Assembly: GCF_000144695.1 (NCBI RefSeq)
Contig: NC_014378.1
Coordinates: 1,429,833-1,493,832 of the forward strand
Origin: Acetohalobium arabaticum DSM 5501
GTDB taxonomy: Bacteria; Bacillota; Halanaerobiia; Halobacteroidales; Acetohalobiaceae
DNA length: 64,000 nt
Direction of reading: 5' to 3'
Shown here in pieces: positions 16,401 to 24,864 of the stretch; position 1 is the first letter of the stretch, and each line of letters begins with the position of its first letter. The notes below the pieces were generated by a model. It saw only the letters and a program-made list of their open reading frames with translations. It was not told where the DNA came from and searched no databases. Position numbers and translations under genes: made by a program.

Positions 16401-17480
16401 ATTTAAACTTGCATTTAAGTCTCGATCATGAGTTGCTCCACATTTACATACCCAATTGCGAACACTTAAATCTTTAACCTTTGGATTCTTTTTACCACAT
16501 TCTGAACAAGTTTGACTACTAGGAAAGAAATTGTTTACTTTTTCAACTATACAATTGTACCATTTACCTTTATACTCTAACATATTTACAAATTTTGACC
16601 AGGAAACATCTTGAATATGTTTAGCCAATTTTGAATTTTTAAGCATTCCTTTAATGTTTAAGTTCTCGATTGCGATAAGTTGGTTCTCCTTAACTAACCG
16701 AGTGCTTAATTTATGAAGGAAATCTTTACGAACATTTTTAATTTTTCTATGAAGTTTGACTATTTTTTGTTTAACCTTTTGCCAGTTATTAGAACCTTCT
16801 TCTTTACGAGCTAGTTTTTTCTGTAACCTAACTAATTTATCTTGATATTTCTGTAAGTGGCGTGGATTTTCTATTTTTTCACTATCAGAGGTAATAGCAA
16901 AGTCCTTAATTCCTAAATCAATGCCAATTTCTCCTTGATTATAGTTAACTTCAGTTACTATTACATCTTTTAAATTTATGGATATGTAGTATTTATCAAT
17001 TTCTTTAGATACAGTTACATTAAGTATATTTCCTTTAACTTCTTGGTGTTTATTAAATTCAATCCAACTCAATTTAGGTAGTTTGATTTTATTATTTTGG
17101 ATTTCAATACTTTCAGTACCACTACTTCGTTTAAAATATTGAGTACGGTATGATAATCTAGAATGTTTTTTACTTTTAAATTGAGGATAGTTTTGTTTAC
17201 CATCAAAAAAGTTTTGAAATGCTTGGTCTAAATCCCGAACTGCCTGTTGTAAAGCAATACTATCTACTTCTTTAAGCCAGACGTGTTCATTTTTTAATTG
17301 AGGTAGTTGTTTTATATATTTAGTTTTCGATTCATACCCATTAATTTTAGCCTTTTCTAGAAAATAATTATATACCCATCTACAAGAGCCTATTGTTTTA
17401 TTAATTAACTCTTTTTGCTCTTGGTTAGGATAAATTCTAGTTTTATATCCTTTTTTAGTAGGAACAAATCTCTTAATCAT
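16365..17480 (-). CDS. tnpB: RNA-guided endonuclease TnpB (IS605 OrfB family)
   Basis: The 371-residue protein has the N-terminal helix-turn-helix/WED region typical of OrfB (GYKTRIYPNQEQKELINKTIG), then a split RuvC nuclease with all three acidic residues: Asp in EIGIDLGIKDFA, Glu in LIAIENLNIKGM and Asp in THDRDLNASLNI. Between the last two lies the zinc finger CSECG...CKCG. All motifs are intact, so it should be an active RNA-guided nuclease. It runs toward trkA and diverges from the small HTH gene. Confidence 0.92.
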   Translation of the reverse strand: MIKRFVPTKKGYKTRIYPNQEQKELINKTIGSCRWVYNYFLEKAKINGYESKTKYIKQLPQLKNEHVWLKEVDSIALQQAVRDLDQAFQNFFDGKQNYPQFKSKKHSRLSYRTQYFKRSSGTESIEIQNNKIKLPKLSWIEFNKHQEVKGNILNVTVSKEIDKYYISINLKDVIVTEVNYNQGEIGIDLGIKDFAITSDSEKIENPRHLQKYQDKLVRLQKKLARKEEGSNNWQKVKQKIVKLHRKIKNVRKDFLHKLSTRLVKENQLIAIENLNIKGMLKNSKLAKHIQDVSWSKFVNMLEYKGKWYNCIVEKVNNFFPSSQTCSECGKKNPKVKDLSVRNWVCKCGATHDRDLNASLNILKQAKKQLAD

Positions 17481-17557
17481 AATCTCACCTCTTTTATACT
17501 TTTTAGTTTAATTATATACTATTTATATTAAAAATTAAAGTATATTTTTAAATTAAT

Positions 17558-17586
17558 TTGACAACTTTTAAATTTTATAGTATAAT
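17558..17586 (+). promoter_or_regulatory. sigma-A promoter of the small HTH gene
   Basis: A perfect TTGACA (17558-17563) and TATAAT (17581-17586) are separated by 17 bases. The start codon follows 26 bases after the -10 box, with AAAGGAG at 17601-17607. Confidence 0.85.
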
Positions 17587-17612
17587 ATATTTGAAAAACA
17601 AAAGGAGTGATG

Positions 17613-17819
17613 ATGTTGACTATTAAACAAGAAATTAAATCCTATCTTGCTAGAACAGGTTGGACTATGACAGATTTAATTAAGGCTTTAAATGAAAAAT
17701 ATAATCGTAATGATAGTGTTCAAAATTTAAGTAACAAACTAACAAGAGGAACTATTAAGTATAAAGAAGTTAAGGAAATAGCTGATATTATAGGAGCTGA
17801 AATTATTTGGGAATTTTAA
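17613..17819 (+). CDS. small HTH protein carried by the IS605-group element
   Basis: A protein of 68 residues from this ATG reads as a compact Cro/C1-like helix-turn-helix: IKSYLARTGWTMTDLIKAL, then SVQNLSNKLTRGTIKYKEVKEIADIIG. Similar short proteins are common in Firmicutes and I recall them as DUF6471-like; the name is tentative. The TTG at 17616 gives a better spacing (8 bases) to the AAAGGAG site and the family-like start MTIKQEI. It is the only gene in the window with a perfect consensus promoter of its own inside a mobile element. It may regulate tnpB, whose gene diverges from it. Confidence 0.75.
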   Translation: MLTIKQEIKSYLARTGWTMTDLIKALNEKYNRNDSVQNLSNKLTRGTIKYKEVKEIADIIGAEIIWEF

Positions 17820-17902
17820 AGTAATATTGAATCACTTTAAAATTGGGCACTATTCATCCAGAGAGCAAGCCCATCTGGTTTTCTAGTACTTAACTTCTAT
17901 AA

Positions 17903-18337
17903 CTAGGCCTCTACTTCTTCTTTAATTGCCTCCAACATAGCCTGAGAATTAGACATAACTTTCTTCTTCAAAATTGGGTTAACTACCGAAGAAAGCATAG
18001 AAATACCGAATTCAAAATCAACAGTTAACCGCAGTTGTGTTCCTCTATTCTTCTCTTCAAACTTCCATTCGCCACTAAACTTTTTAAGATCTCCTTCAAC
18101 TAATTCATAAAAAATATGTTTATTCTCTGGATCAAAGATATCTCTTTCCTTCCAGGCCAGTCTCTTGCCATCCACTTCAGCTACCCAGGAGGTGATTGTA
18201 GTATTTTCTCCTTCTTTAACTACTTTAACCTCAACTACATTTTCCATAAATCGAGGATAACTCTCCATATCTTTAGCAACTTCATAAACTTCACCTATCT
18301 CACCATCAATTAAAATTGAATTCTCTACATCAGGCAT
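17903..18337 (-). CDS. SRPBCC (START-like) family protein
   Basis: The 144-residue protein matches the SRPBCC/polyketide-cyclase fold: EVYEVAKDMESYPRFMENVVEVKVV near the start, a central beta-sheet with ITSWVAEVDGKRLAWKERDIFD, and a long C-terminal helix. This fold makes a deep pocket for a hydrophobic ligand; COQ10-like and RatA proteins belong here. The ligand is unknown. It lies 10 bases after the aminotransferase gene on the same strand, so both are likely one transcript. Confidence 0.78.
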   Translation of the reverse strand: MPDVENSILIDGEIGEVYEVAKDMESYPRFMENVVEVKVVKEGENTTITSWVAEVDGKRLAWKERDIFDPENKHIFYELVEGDLKKFSGEWKFEEKNRGTQLRLTVDFEFGISMLSSVVNPILKKKVMSNSQAMLEAIKEEVEA

Positions 18338-18347
18338 ATTTATCCTC

Positions 18348-19604
18348 CTAACCTATACTTTTCTCTTGAGAATTCATCGCAGCCACTTCTTTAAAAGCAG
18401 CAGAAAAAACTTCTACTACTTTGGTTACTTCTTTTTCAGTAATAATTAACGGTGGTTCCACTCTAATCACCTGCGGAGAATTAAGAGTATAAGCAGCTAA
18501 CAGATTCCGTTTAGTCAACTCAGAAATCAACATTCCGCCGATACCTTCTGTTGTAAGTTCAATTCCAATCATTAAGCCCCTGCCCCGTACTTCTTTGATT
18601 AGGTCTGGATACTCAATCTGTAACTTATTTAATTCAGTTAATAAGCTGTTCCCCCTCTGTCTTGCTCTCAAGGCTAACTCATCCTGCTCAAGAATCTCTA
18701 AAGCCTTCTTACCTGCAGCTGCTGCTAAAGGATTGCCGCCGAAAGTAGAAGTATGTAACATAGGTGCTTCACATAAAGGTTCCCACAGCTTTGGTTTAGC
18801 AATCAAGGCTCCTAGCGGCATTACTCCACCGCCTAAAGACTTAGCTAAAGTCATAATATCAGGCACTACCTCTTCAAACTCAACCGCAAAGTTAGTACCG
18901 GTTCTACCTAAACCTGTCTGAATCTCATCCACAATCATCACTACTTCTTTTTCGTTGCAGAGCCTTCGCACCTCAGTTAAGTAACCTTTGGGAGGGAGTA
19001 CAATCCCGCCTTCGCCCTGAATTGGTTCTACAATTACTGCTGCTGTCTCAGAAGTAACGGCTTCAGTTAATGCTTCTATATCTCCAAACGGCACATGCTT
19101 AAATCCCGGTACTAGAGGCTGAAAAGGAGCCTTATATTCTTTCTTTCCTGTAGCACTCAAAGCTCCCATACTTTTACCATGAAAAGAGTTAATAGTAGAA
19201 ATAATCTCTGATCTACCGGTATATAATCGGGCCAGTTTTAGAGCACCTTCTACTGCTTCAGTCCCGCTATTACAGATAAAGGAATACTTAAGATTACCAG
19301 GAGTTACTTCAGCCAGCTTGGCTGCAAATTCTGCCTGCTGGCGGTTAAACAAGAGCTTACTTGACAGCGGCATCTTCTCTAACTGCTGCTGTAGTGCAGT
19401 AATTATCTCTGACGGACGATGCCCAAAATTTAAGCTGCCGTATCCTCCTATGCAGTCAAGATATTCTTCACCACTGCTGTTTTTTACTTTTACTCCTTCT
19501 GCTTCAACTTCAATACTATTCAAACCCATAAACTTAAATATTCGAGCTAAACCAGGATTAAGATGTTCTTCATAAAGTTCGATAATCTCTTCTTTAGACT
19601 TCAT
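18348..19604 (-). CDS. class III PLP-dependent aminotransferase (putrescine/acetylornithine type)
   Basis: At 418 residues the protein has the class III aminotransferase landmarks: SFICNSGTEAVEGALKLAR, the SFHGKSMGALS motif, VIVEPIQGEGG, the PLP-binding aspartate in VMIVDEIQTGLGRTG, and the Schiff-base lysine in TLAKSLGGG. The sequence resembles putrescine aminotransferases and acetylornithine aminotransferases; no arginine operon genes are nearby, so a diamine or omega-amino acid substrate is more likely. I use the ATG at 19604, preceded by GGAAGGAG; the frame is open a further 17 codons. Confidence 0.85.
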   Translation of the reverse strand: MKSKEEIIELYEEHLNPGLARIFKFMGLNSIEVEAEGVKVKNSSGEEYLDCIGGYGSLNFGHRPSEIITALQQQLEKMPLSSKLLFNRQQAEFAAKLAEVTPGNLKYSFICNSGTEAVEGALKLARLYTGRSEIISTINSFHGKSMGALSATGKKEYKAPFQPLVPGFKHVPFGDIEALTEAVTSETAAVIVEPIQGEGGIVLPPKGYLTEVRRLCNEKEVVMIVDEIQTGLGRTGTNFAVEFEEVVPDIMTLAKSLGGGVMPLGALIAKPKLWEPLCEAPMLHTSTFGGNPLAAAAGKKALEILEQDELALRARQRGNSLLTELNKLQIEYPDLIKEVRGRGLMIGIELTTEGIGGMLISELTKRNLLAAYTLNSPQVIRVEPPLIITEKEVTKVVEVFSAAFKEVAAMNSQEKSIG

Positions 19605-19753
19605 AATTATCTCCTTCCTTCTTACAACCTGCTGTCCCAAACTCATTATTATCAAGACTAGTTCTAAAAATATATTATTTTTATAAAATCAGATTATTCA
19701 TTAATCAGCTTAATCTTAGCAAAAATATTTTTAGATAATTTCTTCAAAGCATA

Positions 19754-20148
19754 ATTGATATAATGTTGCACTTTCAAGATATTGCAGTGATAGTCAATAT
19801 GTATCCGCCGCTTGCCGTTCGCTCAACGTCCTGTTTTGCTCACTGTCAAAAACTGCCCCTCCGTCGTCCATGACTCCGGGTCAGTTTTAAGAGTCGCTCT
19901 GGACACATATTGACTATTTGTAGCACAGAAATTTCATTAATCTGGTTTTAAACGCTTCCTCAGATAATTTTGCACAATTAGTTGATATCTTGCAACAAGC
20001 GACTTTAAAGCAGCCCCAAAATAGAGAATAATCACCATATAAGCTATAATTTTAAATGTAGCTATAAAATTAATTTATTACTAATTGATTGGGCTGATTT
20101 TTGGAGCGTTTGCAAGATATCAACTCTAAACTGCAACATTATATCAAT
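19754..20148. repeat. palindrome-rich interspersed repeat, full copy 2
   Basis: This is the best preserved copy. Its ends are a perfect 17-base inverted repeat (19754-19770 and 20132-20148). Inside, AGTCAATATGT (19792-19802) pairs with ACATATTGACT (19905-19915); within that stem a hairpin pairs AAAACTG with CAGTTTT; and 19981-19995 pairs exactly with 20110-20124 around CAGCCC/GGGCTG. Compared with copy 1 the stems carry compensatory changes. It occupies most of the gap between the aminotransferase and ThrE genes. No convincing gene inside. Confidence 0.88.
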
Positions 20149-20231
20149 ATAATTTTACTTTACCGAAAATTAAATTAAAACTTAAGGATAAATAAAAGAA
20201 AGTATCTAGGAAAGAAGCCAAGAAGGAAGGA

Positions 20232-20672
20232 TTACTGAAGATTAGATTCATCAGTCTGCAGTCTAGCCAAAACTCCAACAAAGATAATCCCGGCTGAAAT
20301 GGCTCCAGCAATTAAAAATGTCTCTACTCCTGTTGCAAAACCTGCCTGATAATCTTTTTCGATTAGATTCAACATAGTAAAGTAAGCCTGACTTCCCGGC
20401 ACTAAGGGAATAATTCCTGAGACTATAAATAAAGTTGCTGGTTCCTTAAGTAATCTAGCACTTATCTCTGCTATAATTGTAATTACAACTACCCCTAAGA
20501 AGCTGGCAAAGATCTGATTATGAGTAAACTCAAAGGCTAAATTATAGCCTCCCCAGCCTAATACTCCAGCCAATCCACTATTAAATAAAGCCCTTTTTGG
20601 CAGTTTGAAGATAATTCCAAAAGCAATCGTAGCTAAAAAAACAGCTAAAATATCTAATACCATGCTATCCAC
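20232..20672 (-). CDS. threonine/serine exporter, small subunit (DUF3815, YjjB-like)
   Basis: The 146-residue protein has four hydrophobic helices and the DUF3815 landmarks AFGIIFKLPKRALFNSGLAGVLGW, the central FLGVVVITIIAEISARLLK, and SGIIPLVPGSQAYFTMLN. It corresponds to the C-terminal half of ThrE-type exporters. It begins five bases after the large-subunit gene, so the two form a split ThrE. The pair would export threonine, serine or a related small acid (YjjPB exports succinate in Escherichia coli). Confidence 0.85.
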   Translation of the reverse strand: MDSMVLDILAVFLATIAFGIIFKLPKRALFNSGLAGVLGWGGYNLAFEFTHNQIFASFLGVVVITIIAEISARLLKEPATLFIVSGIIPLVPGSQAYFTMLNLIEKDYQAGFATGVETFLIAGAISAGIIFVGVLARLQTDESNLQ

Positions 20673-20677
20673 CTCAT

Positions 20678-21430
20678 CTATATTAATATTATCTTAATTC
20701 CTAAAATTGATGCTACCCCTAAAGCTATAGCTAATGCTGTCAGTAAAGCATTCATACCCCGAACAACTCCCGATAAAGAATCTCCTGCAATAATATCGCG
20801 AGCTGCATTTGTAACTGATACGCCAGGAACAAGAATGATTATAATTCCTAAAATAATCAAATTATGGTCTAAAACAGGATAAAAATAATTACTAACTATT
20901 CCTACTGTAGCAGCTATTAATCCGCTTACTACTTCAGCTACAAAGTTATTGATATTATTCCTGCGCATCCAAGTTTCTAATACTAAAGCTCCAATAAAGG
21001 CTGGAATTAATTCCAATCTCAAACCATAAACTAGATAGGAAAAGGTTAAACTCCCAACTCCAGCAGATAAATAGGAAATAACAGCTGAATAACTATCTTG
21101 ATGATTGCTAATCTTTTTCATTTCCATTAAGGCTTGATTTGTTTCAATTTGACCGGTTGTAATCTGGCGGGAAAGATCATTAACCATAGATACCTTCTGT
21201 AGGTCAGTAGTCTGGTGTTTAATTCTCTTTATCCGCGTCCAGCTTTGGCCATCTTTATCTTCTAAAGATATAAATAAGCCGGTCGGCAGAGCAAATACCT
21301 CTGTTTTTACAAAATCATAGACAGCGCCTATCTTTCTTACTGTTTCTTCAACTCGATAGGTTTCAGCACCATTTTTTAGTAAAATTTCTCCGACTAAACT
21401 GACTAGAAGCAGTACATTCTGCTGAGCCAC
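20678..21430 (-). CDS. threonine/serine exporter, large subunit (DUF1212, YjjP-like)
   Basis: At 250 residues this is the DUF1212 half of ThrE. The cytoplasmic N-terminus has the family pattern LLLVSLVGEILLKNGAETYRVEETV and FALPTGLFISLEDKDG, and five hydrophobic helices follow, including ILVPGVSVTNAARDIIAGDSLSG. The N-terminal domain resembles a hydrolase-like fold in the family. It is the first gene of the pair, downstream of an AAGGAGG site. Confidence 0.87.
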   Translation of the reverse strand: MAQQNVLLLVSLVGEILLKNGAETYRVEETVRKIGAVYDFVKTEVFALPTGLFISLEDKDGQSWTRIKRIKHQTTDLQKVSMVNDLSRQITTGQIETNQALMEMKKISNHQDSYSAVISYLSAGVGSLTFSYLVYGLRLELIPAFIGALVLETWMRRNNINNFVAEVVSGLIAATVGIVSNYFYPVLDHNLIILGIIIILVPGVSVTNAARDIIAGDSLSGVVRGMNALLTALAIALGVASILGIKIILI

Positions 21431-21548
21431 CTATAATCTTCCTCCTTTATTAAAAATTTTATTTACCATTATTAATTATATCACTCTAGACTAGAATTAC
21501 AAAGAAGATATCAGGTTATACTATAAAAAAATATAAGGAGGATTTTAA

Positions 21549-21722
21549 ATGGTTGATAAAGATATTAATCATGACCCTGAACATGAAAAAGGAGCACCGC
21601 CTCCACAGAGCATGCCGGCTTTATTCGGATGGATGACAATCGATCATCAGCGTGAAAAGGCTAAAGAATTAATAGAAATCAGCCAAGAATTAACTGACAT
21701 TGGAGACTTAGATCGAAACTAA
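21549..21722 (+). CDS. small hypothetical protein, 57 residues
   Basis: An ATG with AAGGAGG upstream opens a 57-codon frame beginning MVDKDINHDPEHEKGAPPP, followed by MPALFGWMTIDHQREKAKE. The first third is acidic, His/Pro-rich and probably disordered; the rest looks helical. No membrane segment. I do not recognise a family. A hairpin terminator follows after 8 bases, which supports it as a transcribed gene. Confidence 0.6.
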   Translation: MVDKDINHDPEHEKGAPPPQSMPALFGWMTIDHQREKAKELIEISQELTDIGDLDRN

Positions 21723-21730
21723 GTAATAAT

Positions 21731-21762
21731 AATACTAAGGATCATTCTGGATCCTTAGTATT
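21731..21762. terminator. bidirectional terminator between convergent genes
   Basis: A 13-base stem (21731-21743 with 21750-21762, core CTAAGGATC/GATCCTTAG) lies between the 57-residue gene and the DUF421 gene. The DUF421 stop codon is inside the stem. AT-rich flanks on both sides allow use in both directions. Confidence 0.7.
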
Positions 21763-22491
21763 ATACTCTTCACTCATATCAACTGTATTTTTGCCTAAAT
21801 TATCTTCATAGAGATCAATATATAATTCTTCTTTGACTGGGTCATAGGCAGCCATGAATACCTCTTCAATCTTCTCAATTCCATAAGCTTTCAACTGTTC
21901 TTTTATCCAAGTCTTACTTAGACCATGCTGTTTAAGATTAGGAAGTAAGAGTTTCCCATCAGTAATCACTGCTGTTGGAACTGCTTCTGGCGAAACGCTT
22001 AATCCCATATCTTTAACTGTAACTGATTTATGTTCTGGCTTAGGCATTACACTGATATTTCCATTAGGCTCTAAAATAGCATATTCCACCTGTTTTAGAT
22101 CAAAAATATCCTTTTGCCGCAGATGAGAAGTCAATTCCTGTAAATTAAAGCGGGCTGTTTTCATATTTTTCTCTAAAATCTTACCATTATGAATCAAGAC
22201 TATTGGTTCACCTTCAATAACCTTTCGAGCTTTACGGCTTCTAACAACAATTAACTGCATCAAAAAAGTCAAAGCAGCAAATAGAGTTAATCCTAATAAA
22301 TAATGCCAGGTACGTTGATTAAAATCCGTAGTCATAGTAGCAGCAATAGAACCAAAGGTGATTCCATTAACATAATCATGAAAGCTTAATTCACCAATCT
22401 GCTGCTTACCTAAAATACGAGTATAAAATAAAATAGCAAAGAATGCTAAGAAGGTCTGAATTATTATCTCAAATATAATTGCTCCAGACAT
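21742..22491 (-). CDS. DUF421 (YetF-like) membrane protein
   Basis: This protein of about 249 residues has three N-terminal membrane helices and the DUF421 stretch YTRILGKQQIGELSFHDYVNGITFGSIAA, followed by a soluble domain with GEPIVLIHNGKILEKNMKTARFNLQELTSHLRQK. YetF-family proteins are conserved in spore formers; some are linked to spore germination-membrane stability in the literature. Function here is not established. The ATG at 22491 follows a GGGGGAAAA site; a GTG three bases earlier is possible. Confidence 0.82.
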   Translation of the reverse strand: MSGAIIFEIIIQTFLAFFAILFYTRILGKQQIGELSFHDYVNGITFGSIAATMTTDFNQRTWHYLLGLTLFAALTFLMQLIVVRSRKARKVIEGEPIVLIHNGKILEKNMKTARFNLQELTSHLRQKDIFDLKQVEYAILEPNGNISVMPKPEHKSVTVKDMGLSVSPEAVPTAVITDGKLLLPNLKQHGLSKTWIKEQLKAYGIEKIEEVFMAAYDPVKEELYIDLYEDNLGKNTVDMSEEYNTKDPE

Positions 22492-22556
22492 CACTTTTCC
22501 CCCTTTATCAAATATTAGTGTACACTATAACAAAAAAATTATCAGGAGGTAAAAGA

Positions 22557-22649
22557 ATGAGTCTTACACTGCAGACAGTTCTGACTATTTTATTTATAGT
22601 AGTCGGTTTTGTAATTCTATATATTCTCTCAAAAAAAGAATTAATTTAA
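22557..22649 (+). CDS. 30-residue single-helix membrane peptide
   Basis: A CAGGAGGT site six bases before an ATG opens a 30-codon frame: a short polar start, one hydrophobic helix (VLTILFIVVGFVILYIL) and a SKKEL tail. It diverges from the DUF421 gene. Peptides of this form are often real but rarely annotated. The 312 bases after it (22650-22961) hold only AT-rich DNA and the leader of the ABC genes; an open stretch there on the minus strand has no start codon. Confidence 0.5.
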   Translation: MSLTLQTVLTILFIVVGFVILYILSKKELI

Positions 22650-22961
22650 ATTATTATCTTCTTCCACATCATTTTCCTGCTCGAATTTCTTTACTGAAAT
22701 TAAATGTAAAATTGAATAAAGAATTCTTGAAGATATTACTATTTGGAATATTAACTAACCATCCTGTACTCTTCCCTGAATATCCCCCACTCTATCCGAG
22801 CTCCTAATCCAAAAGTCAGTATTTATCTTAATTAAACTTATATTATTCTCATTATCTATTTTAATATAACAAAAAAAACTTTAATAGATTAAAATTTGAT
22901 TATTAATAACGAAAGTACTATAATAATTCCTGTATTGAAAAAAATTAGAAAGGAGTCTACT

Positions 22962-23882
22962 ATGTCTGCAGCTATTAAAATTCAAGACCTCAACAAAAGT
23001 TATGGTGATCTACAAGCACTAACTGACATTAATTTAAAAATTGAAAAAGGAGAATTCTTTGGACTCTTAGGTCCAAACGGCGCTGGTAAAAGTACGTTAA
23101 TTAAGATTTTAGGCGGTTTAGCAGATAAGGATTCTGGTCAGGTAAGTATTTTAGGGACTGATATTGATAAAAATCATTGCCAGGCAAAGCGTTCATTAGG
23201 AATTGTACCTCAAGAGCTTATTATTGACCCTTACTTTAATCCCAAGGAAACTTTAAAGTTACAGTCAGGATACTTCGGTATTCAGGATAATGATGAAAAA
23301 ATAAATGAAATATTAACTGCTATGGACTTACATGATAAGGCAAATGCTTATGCCCGCAATCTATCCGGTGGAATGAAACGCAGATTACTTATTGCCAAGG
23401 CTTTAATCCATGATCCAGATATAATTGTACTGGATGAACCTACTGCTGGCGTCGATGTTGAACTCAGAAATAACCTCTGGAATTATATTCGACAGTTAAA
23501 TAATGAAGGAAAGACTATTATTCTAACTACTCATTATCTTAAAGAAGCAGAAGCACTCTGTGATAGAATAGCCATTATGGATCAAGGACATATAGTGGCC
23601 GTAGATACTAAGGAAAAGCTAATTAACTCTATAGATAAAAAATTAGTCGAAATCAAACTGAAAGAAGAGATAAATCAGCTCCCTAAAGCCTTTTCTAACT
23701 ATAAAGTTGAAATTAATGAAGAGGTAGGAAAGATAACCTTTGAATTAAGCAAAAAAGAAATAGAAGATTTCATACGCCAGCTTTATAAATCTGAGATACA
23801 AATTAAGGATATAGATATTTCCAGTGCCAAACTAGAAGATGTATTCTTGAAATTAACGAATTTAGGAGGGAAGGACAATTAA
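22962..23882 (+). CDS. ABC-2 exporter ATP-binding protein
   Basis: A 306-residue ABC ATPase of the DrrA/CcmA class: Walker A LGPNGAGKSTL near residue 38, Q-loop IVPQELIID, signature NLSGGMKRRLLIAKAL, Walker B DIIVLDEPTAGVD and switch histidine LTTHYLKEAE. The C-terminal 80 residues form the usual accessory domain. I start at the ATG 22962, which has AAAGGAG upstream; the open frame runs 22 codons further back without a ribosome site. It pairs with the permease gene that overlaps its stop. Confidence 0.87.
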   Translation: MSAAIKIQDLNKSYGDLQALTDINLKIEKGEFFGLLGPNGAGKSTLIKILGGLADKDSGQVSILGTDIDKNHCQAKRSLGIVPQELIIDPYFNPKETLKLQSGYFGIQDNDEKINEILTAMDLHDKANAYARNLSGGMKRRLLIAKALIHDPDIIVLDEPTAGVDVELRNNLWNYIRQLNNEGKTIILTTHYLKEAEALCDRIAIMDQGHIVAVDTKEKLINSIDKKLVEIKLKEEINQLPKAFSNYKVEINEEVGKITFELSKKEIEDFIRQLYKSEIQIKDIDISSAKLEDVFLKLTNLGGKDN

Positions 23883-24639
23883 TTACATATCATTCTATAC
23901 TTTAGTTAAAAAAGAAGTAATGCGGTTTATCAAAGTCTCAATCCAGACTATTTTTGCACCTTTAATTTCTACTACTCTTTACTTAATAATATTCTCTTAC
24001 TCCTTTAAAAGTAAAGAAGTAGCTAATTATTCTGTACCCTATATTAAATTCATTATTCCGGGATTAATAATTATGGGAATTATTCAAAACTCTTTTGCTA
24101 ATACCTCATCTTCATTAGTAATCTCTAAATATCAGGGAACAATTATTGAATTATTACTGGCTCCTTTTTCACATATAGAGTTAAGTTTAGGCTTAATGAT
24201 CGGTGGAATTGCTAGAGGTCTAGCTGTGGGAATAGCTATCTATCTAGTTTCAATCCTATTTTACGGTGGAACAGTTGCTCATCCATTACTTCTATTATTG
24301 GCAGGTACAATAGTTGCTGGCGTCTTTTCTCTATTAGGAATCGTAGCTGGACTCTGGGCAGAAAAATTCGACCATGTTTCAATTTTTTCTAATTTCTTTA
24401 TTACACCTTTAACCTTCTTAAGCGGTGTTTTCTATTCTGTTGAGTCACTACCGGGAATCTGGAGTAAGATTTCTCTCTTTAATCCTGTTGTCTATATGGT
24501 TGATTTAGTCCGTTATTCATTCATCGGCCAATCAGATGTTAATTATCTATTTTCTCTGACAATTATCAGTGGAGCATTTGTAGTTCTTTTAACGTTGGTT
24601 ACATATCTATTTAAGATTGGCTATAAGATTAAGGATTGA
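23878..24639 (+). CDS. ABC-2 exporter permease, start codon uncertain (ATT?)
   Basis: The permease has six hydrophobic helices and the ABC-2 pattern (FIIPGLIIMGIIQNSF, then FFITPLTFLSGVFYSVESLP). Members normally start about 14 residues before the first available ATG (23920) with a segment like FYTLVKKEVMRF; exactly that segment is encoded in frame upstream, but the only initiator-like codons are ATT 23878 and ATA 23887. GGAGGG AAGG just upstream fits ATT 23878, which overlaps the ATPase stop. If only ATG is used, the protein begins at 23920 with 239 residues. The last codons lie inside the repeat that follows. Confidence 0.78.
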   Translation: MNYISFYTLVKKEVMRFIKVSIQTIFAPLISTTLYLIIFSYSFKSKEVANYSVPYIKFIIPGLIIMGIIQNSFANTSSSLVISKYQGTIIELLLAPFSHIELSLGLMIGGIARGLAVGIAIYLVSILFYGGTVAHPLLLLLAGTIVAGVFSLLGIVAGLWAEKFDHVSIFSNFFITPLTFLSGVFYSVESLPGIWSKISLFNPVVYMVDLVRYSFIGQSDVNYLFSLTIISGAFVVLLTLVTYLFKIGYKIKD

Positions 24640-24845
24640 TATATTTGTTGCAGTGTATAGTTGATATCTTGCAAACGCTCCAAAAATCAGCCCTATCAAT
24701 TAGCAATAAATTAATCTTATGACTACATTTTAAAATGTTAGCTTATATAATGATCATTCTCTTTTTTGGGGCTGCTTTAAAGTCGCTTGTTGCAAGATAT
24801 CAACAATAATTATGCAAAATTATCTGATTGACGTGTTTAAAACCA
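24635..24845. repeat. palindrome-rich interspersed repeat, inverted partial copy 3
   Basis: Read on the minus strand this matches the right half of copies 1 and 2: the TTTTAAAC...CAGATAATTTTGCA lead, the GTTGATATCTTGCAA stem with its exact partner, GCAGCCCC and GGGCTG inside, and the terminal TGCAAC...ATATCAAT. The left half with the AGTCAA stem is missing. The stop codon of the ABC permease lies in its outer end. Confidence 0.85.
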
Positions 24846-24864
24846 AATTTTTGATAATCTTTAT

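Larger units (their letters stand above)
16245..17885 (-). mobile_element. IS605-group element with tnpB, omega-RNA and a small HTH gene
   Basis: Two matching imperfect palindromes bound the region: 16254-16274 at the right end and 17858-17878 at the left end. Both have CCxGG-type arms around the same GGGCTTGC core (read on the minus strand). Between them lie a complete tnpB and, divergently, a small HTH gene in the place where a tnpA would usually sit. No tnpA is present, so movement would need a TnpA from elsewhere. The exact tips are not resolved. The element separates trkA from its former upstream region. Confidence 0.75.

Noticed and set aside
22650-22961. An open stretch on the minus strand before the ABC exporter, reading as a hydrophobic helix with an acidic tail
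   Set aside because: No start codon or ribosome site in frame, and a stop lies just upstream. It may be a remnant, but nothing identifies it.
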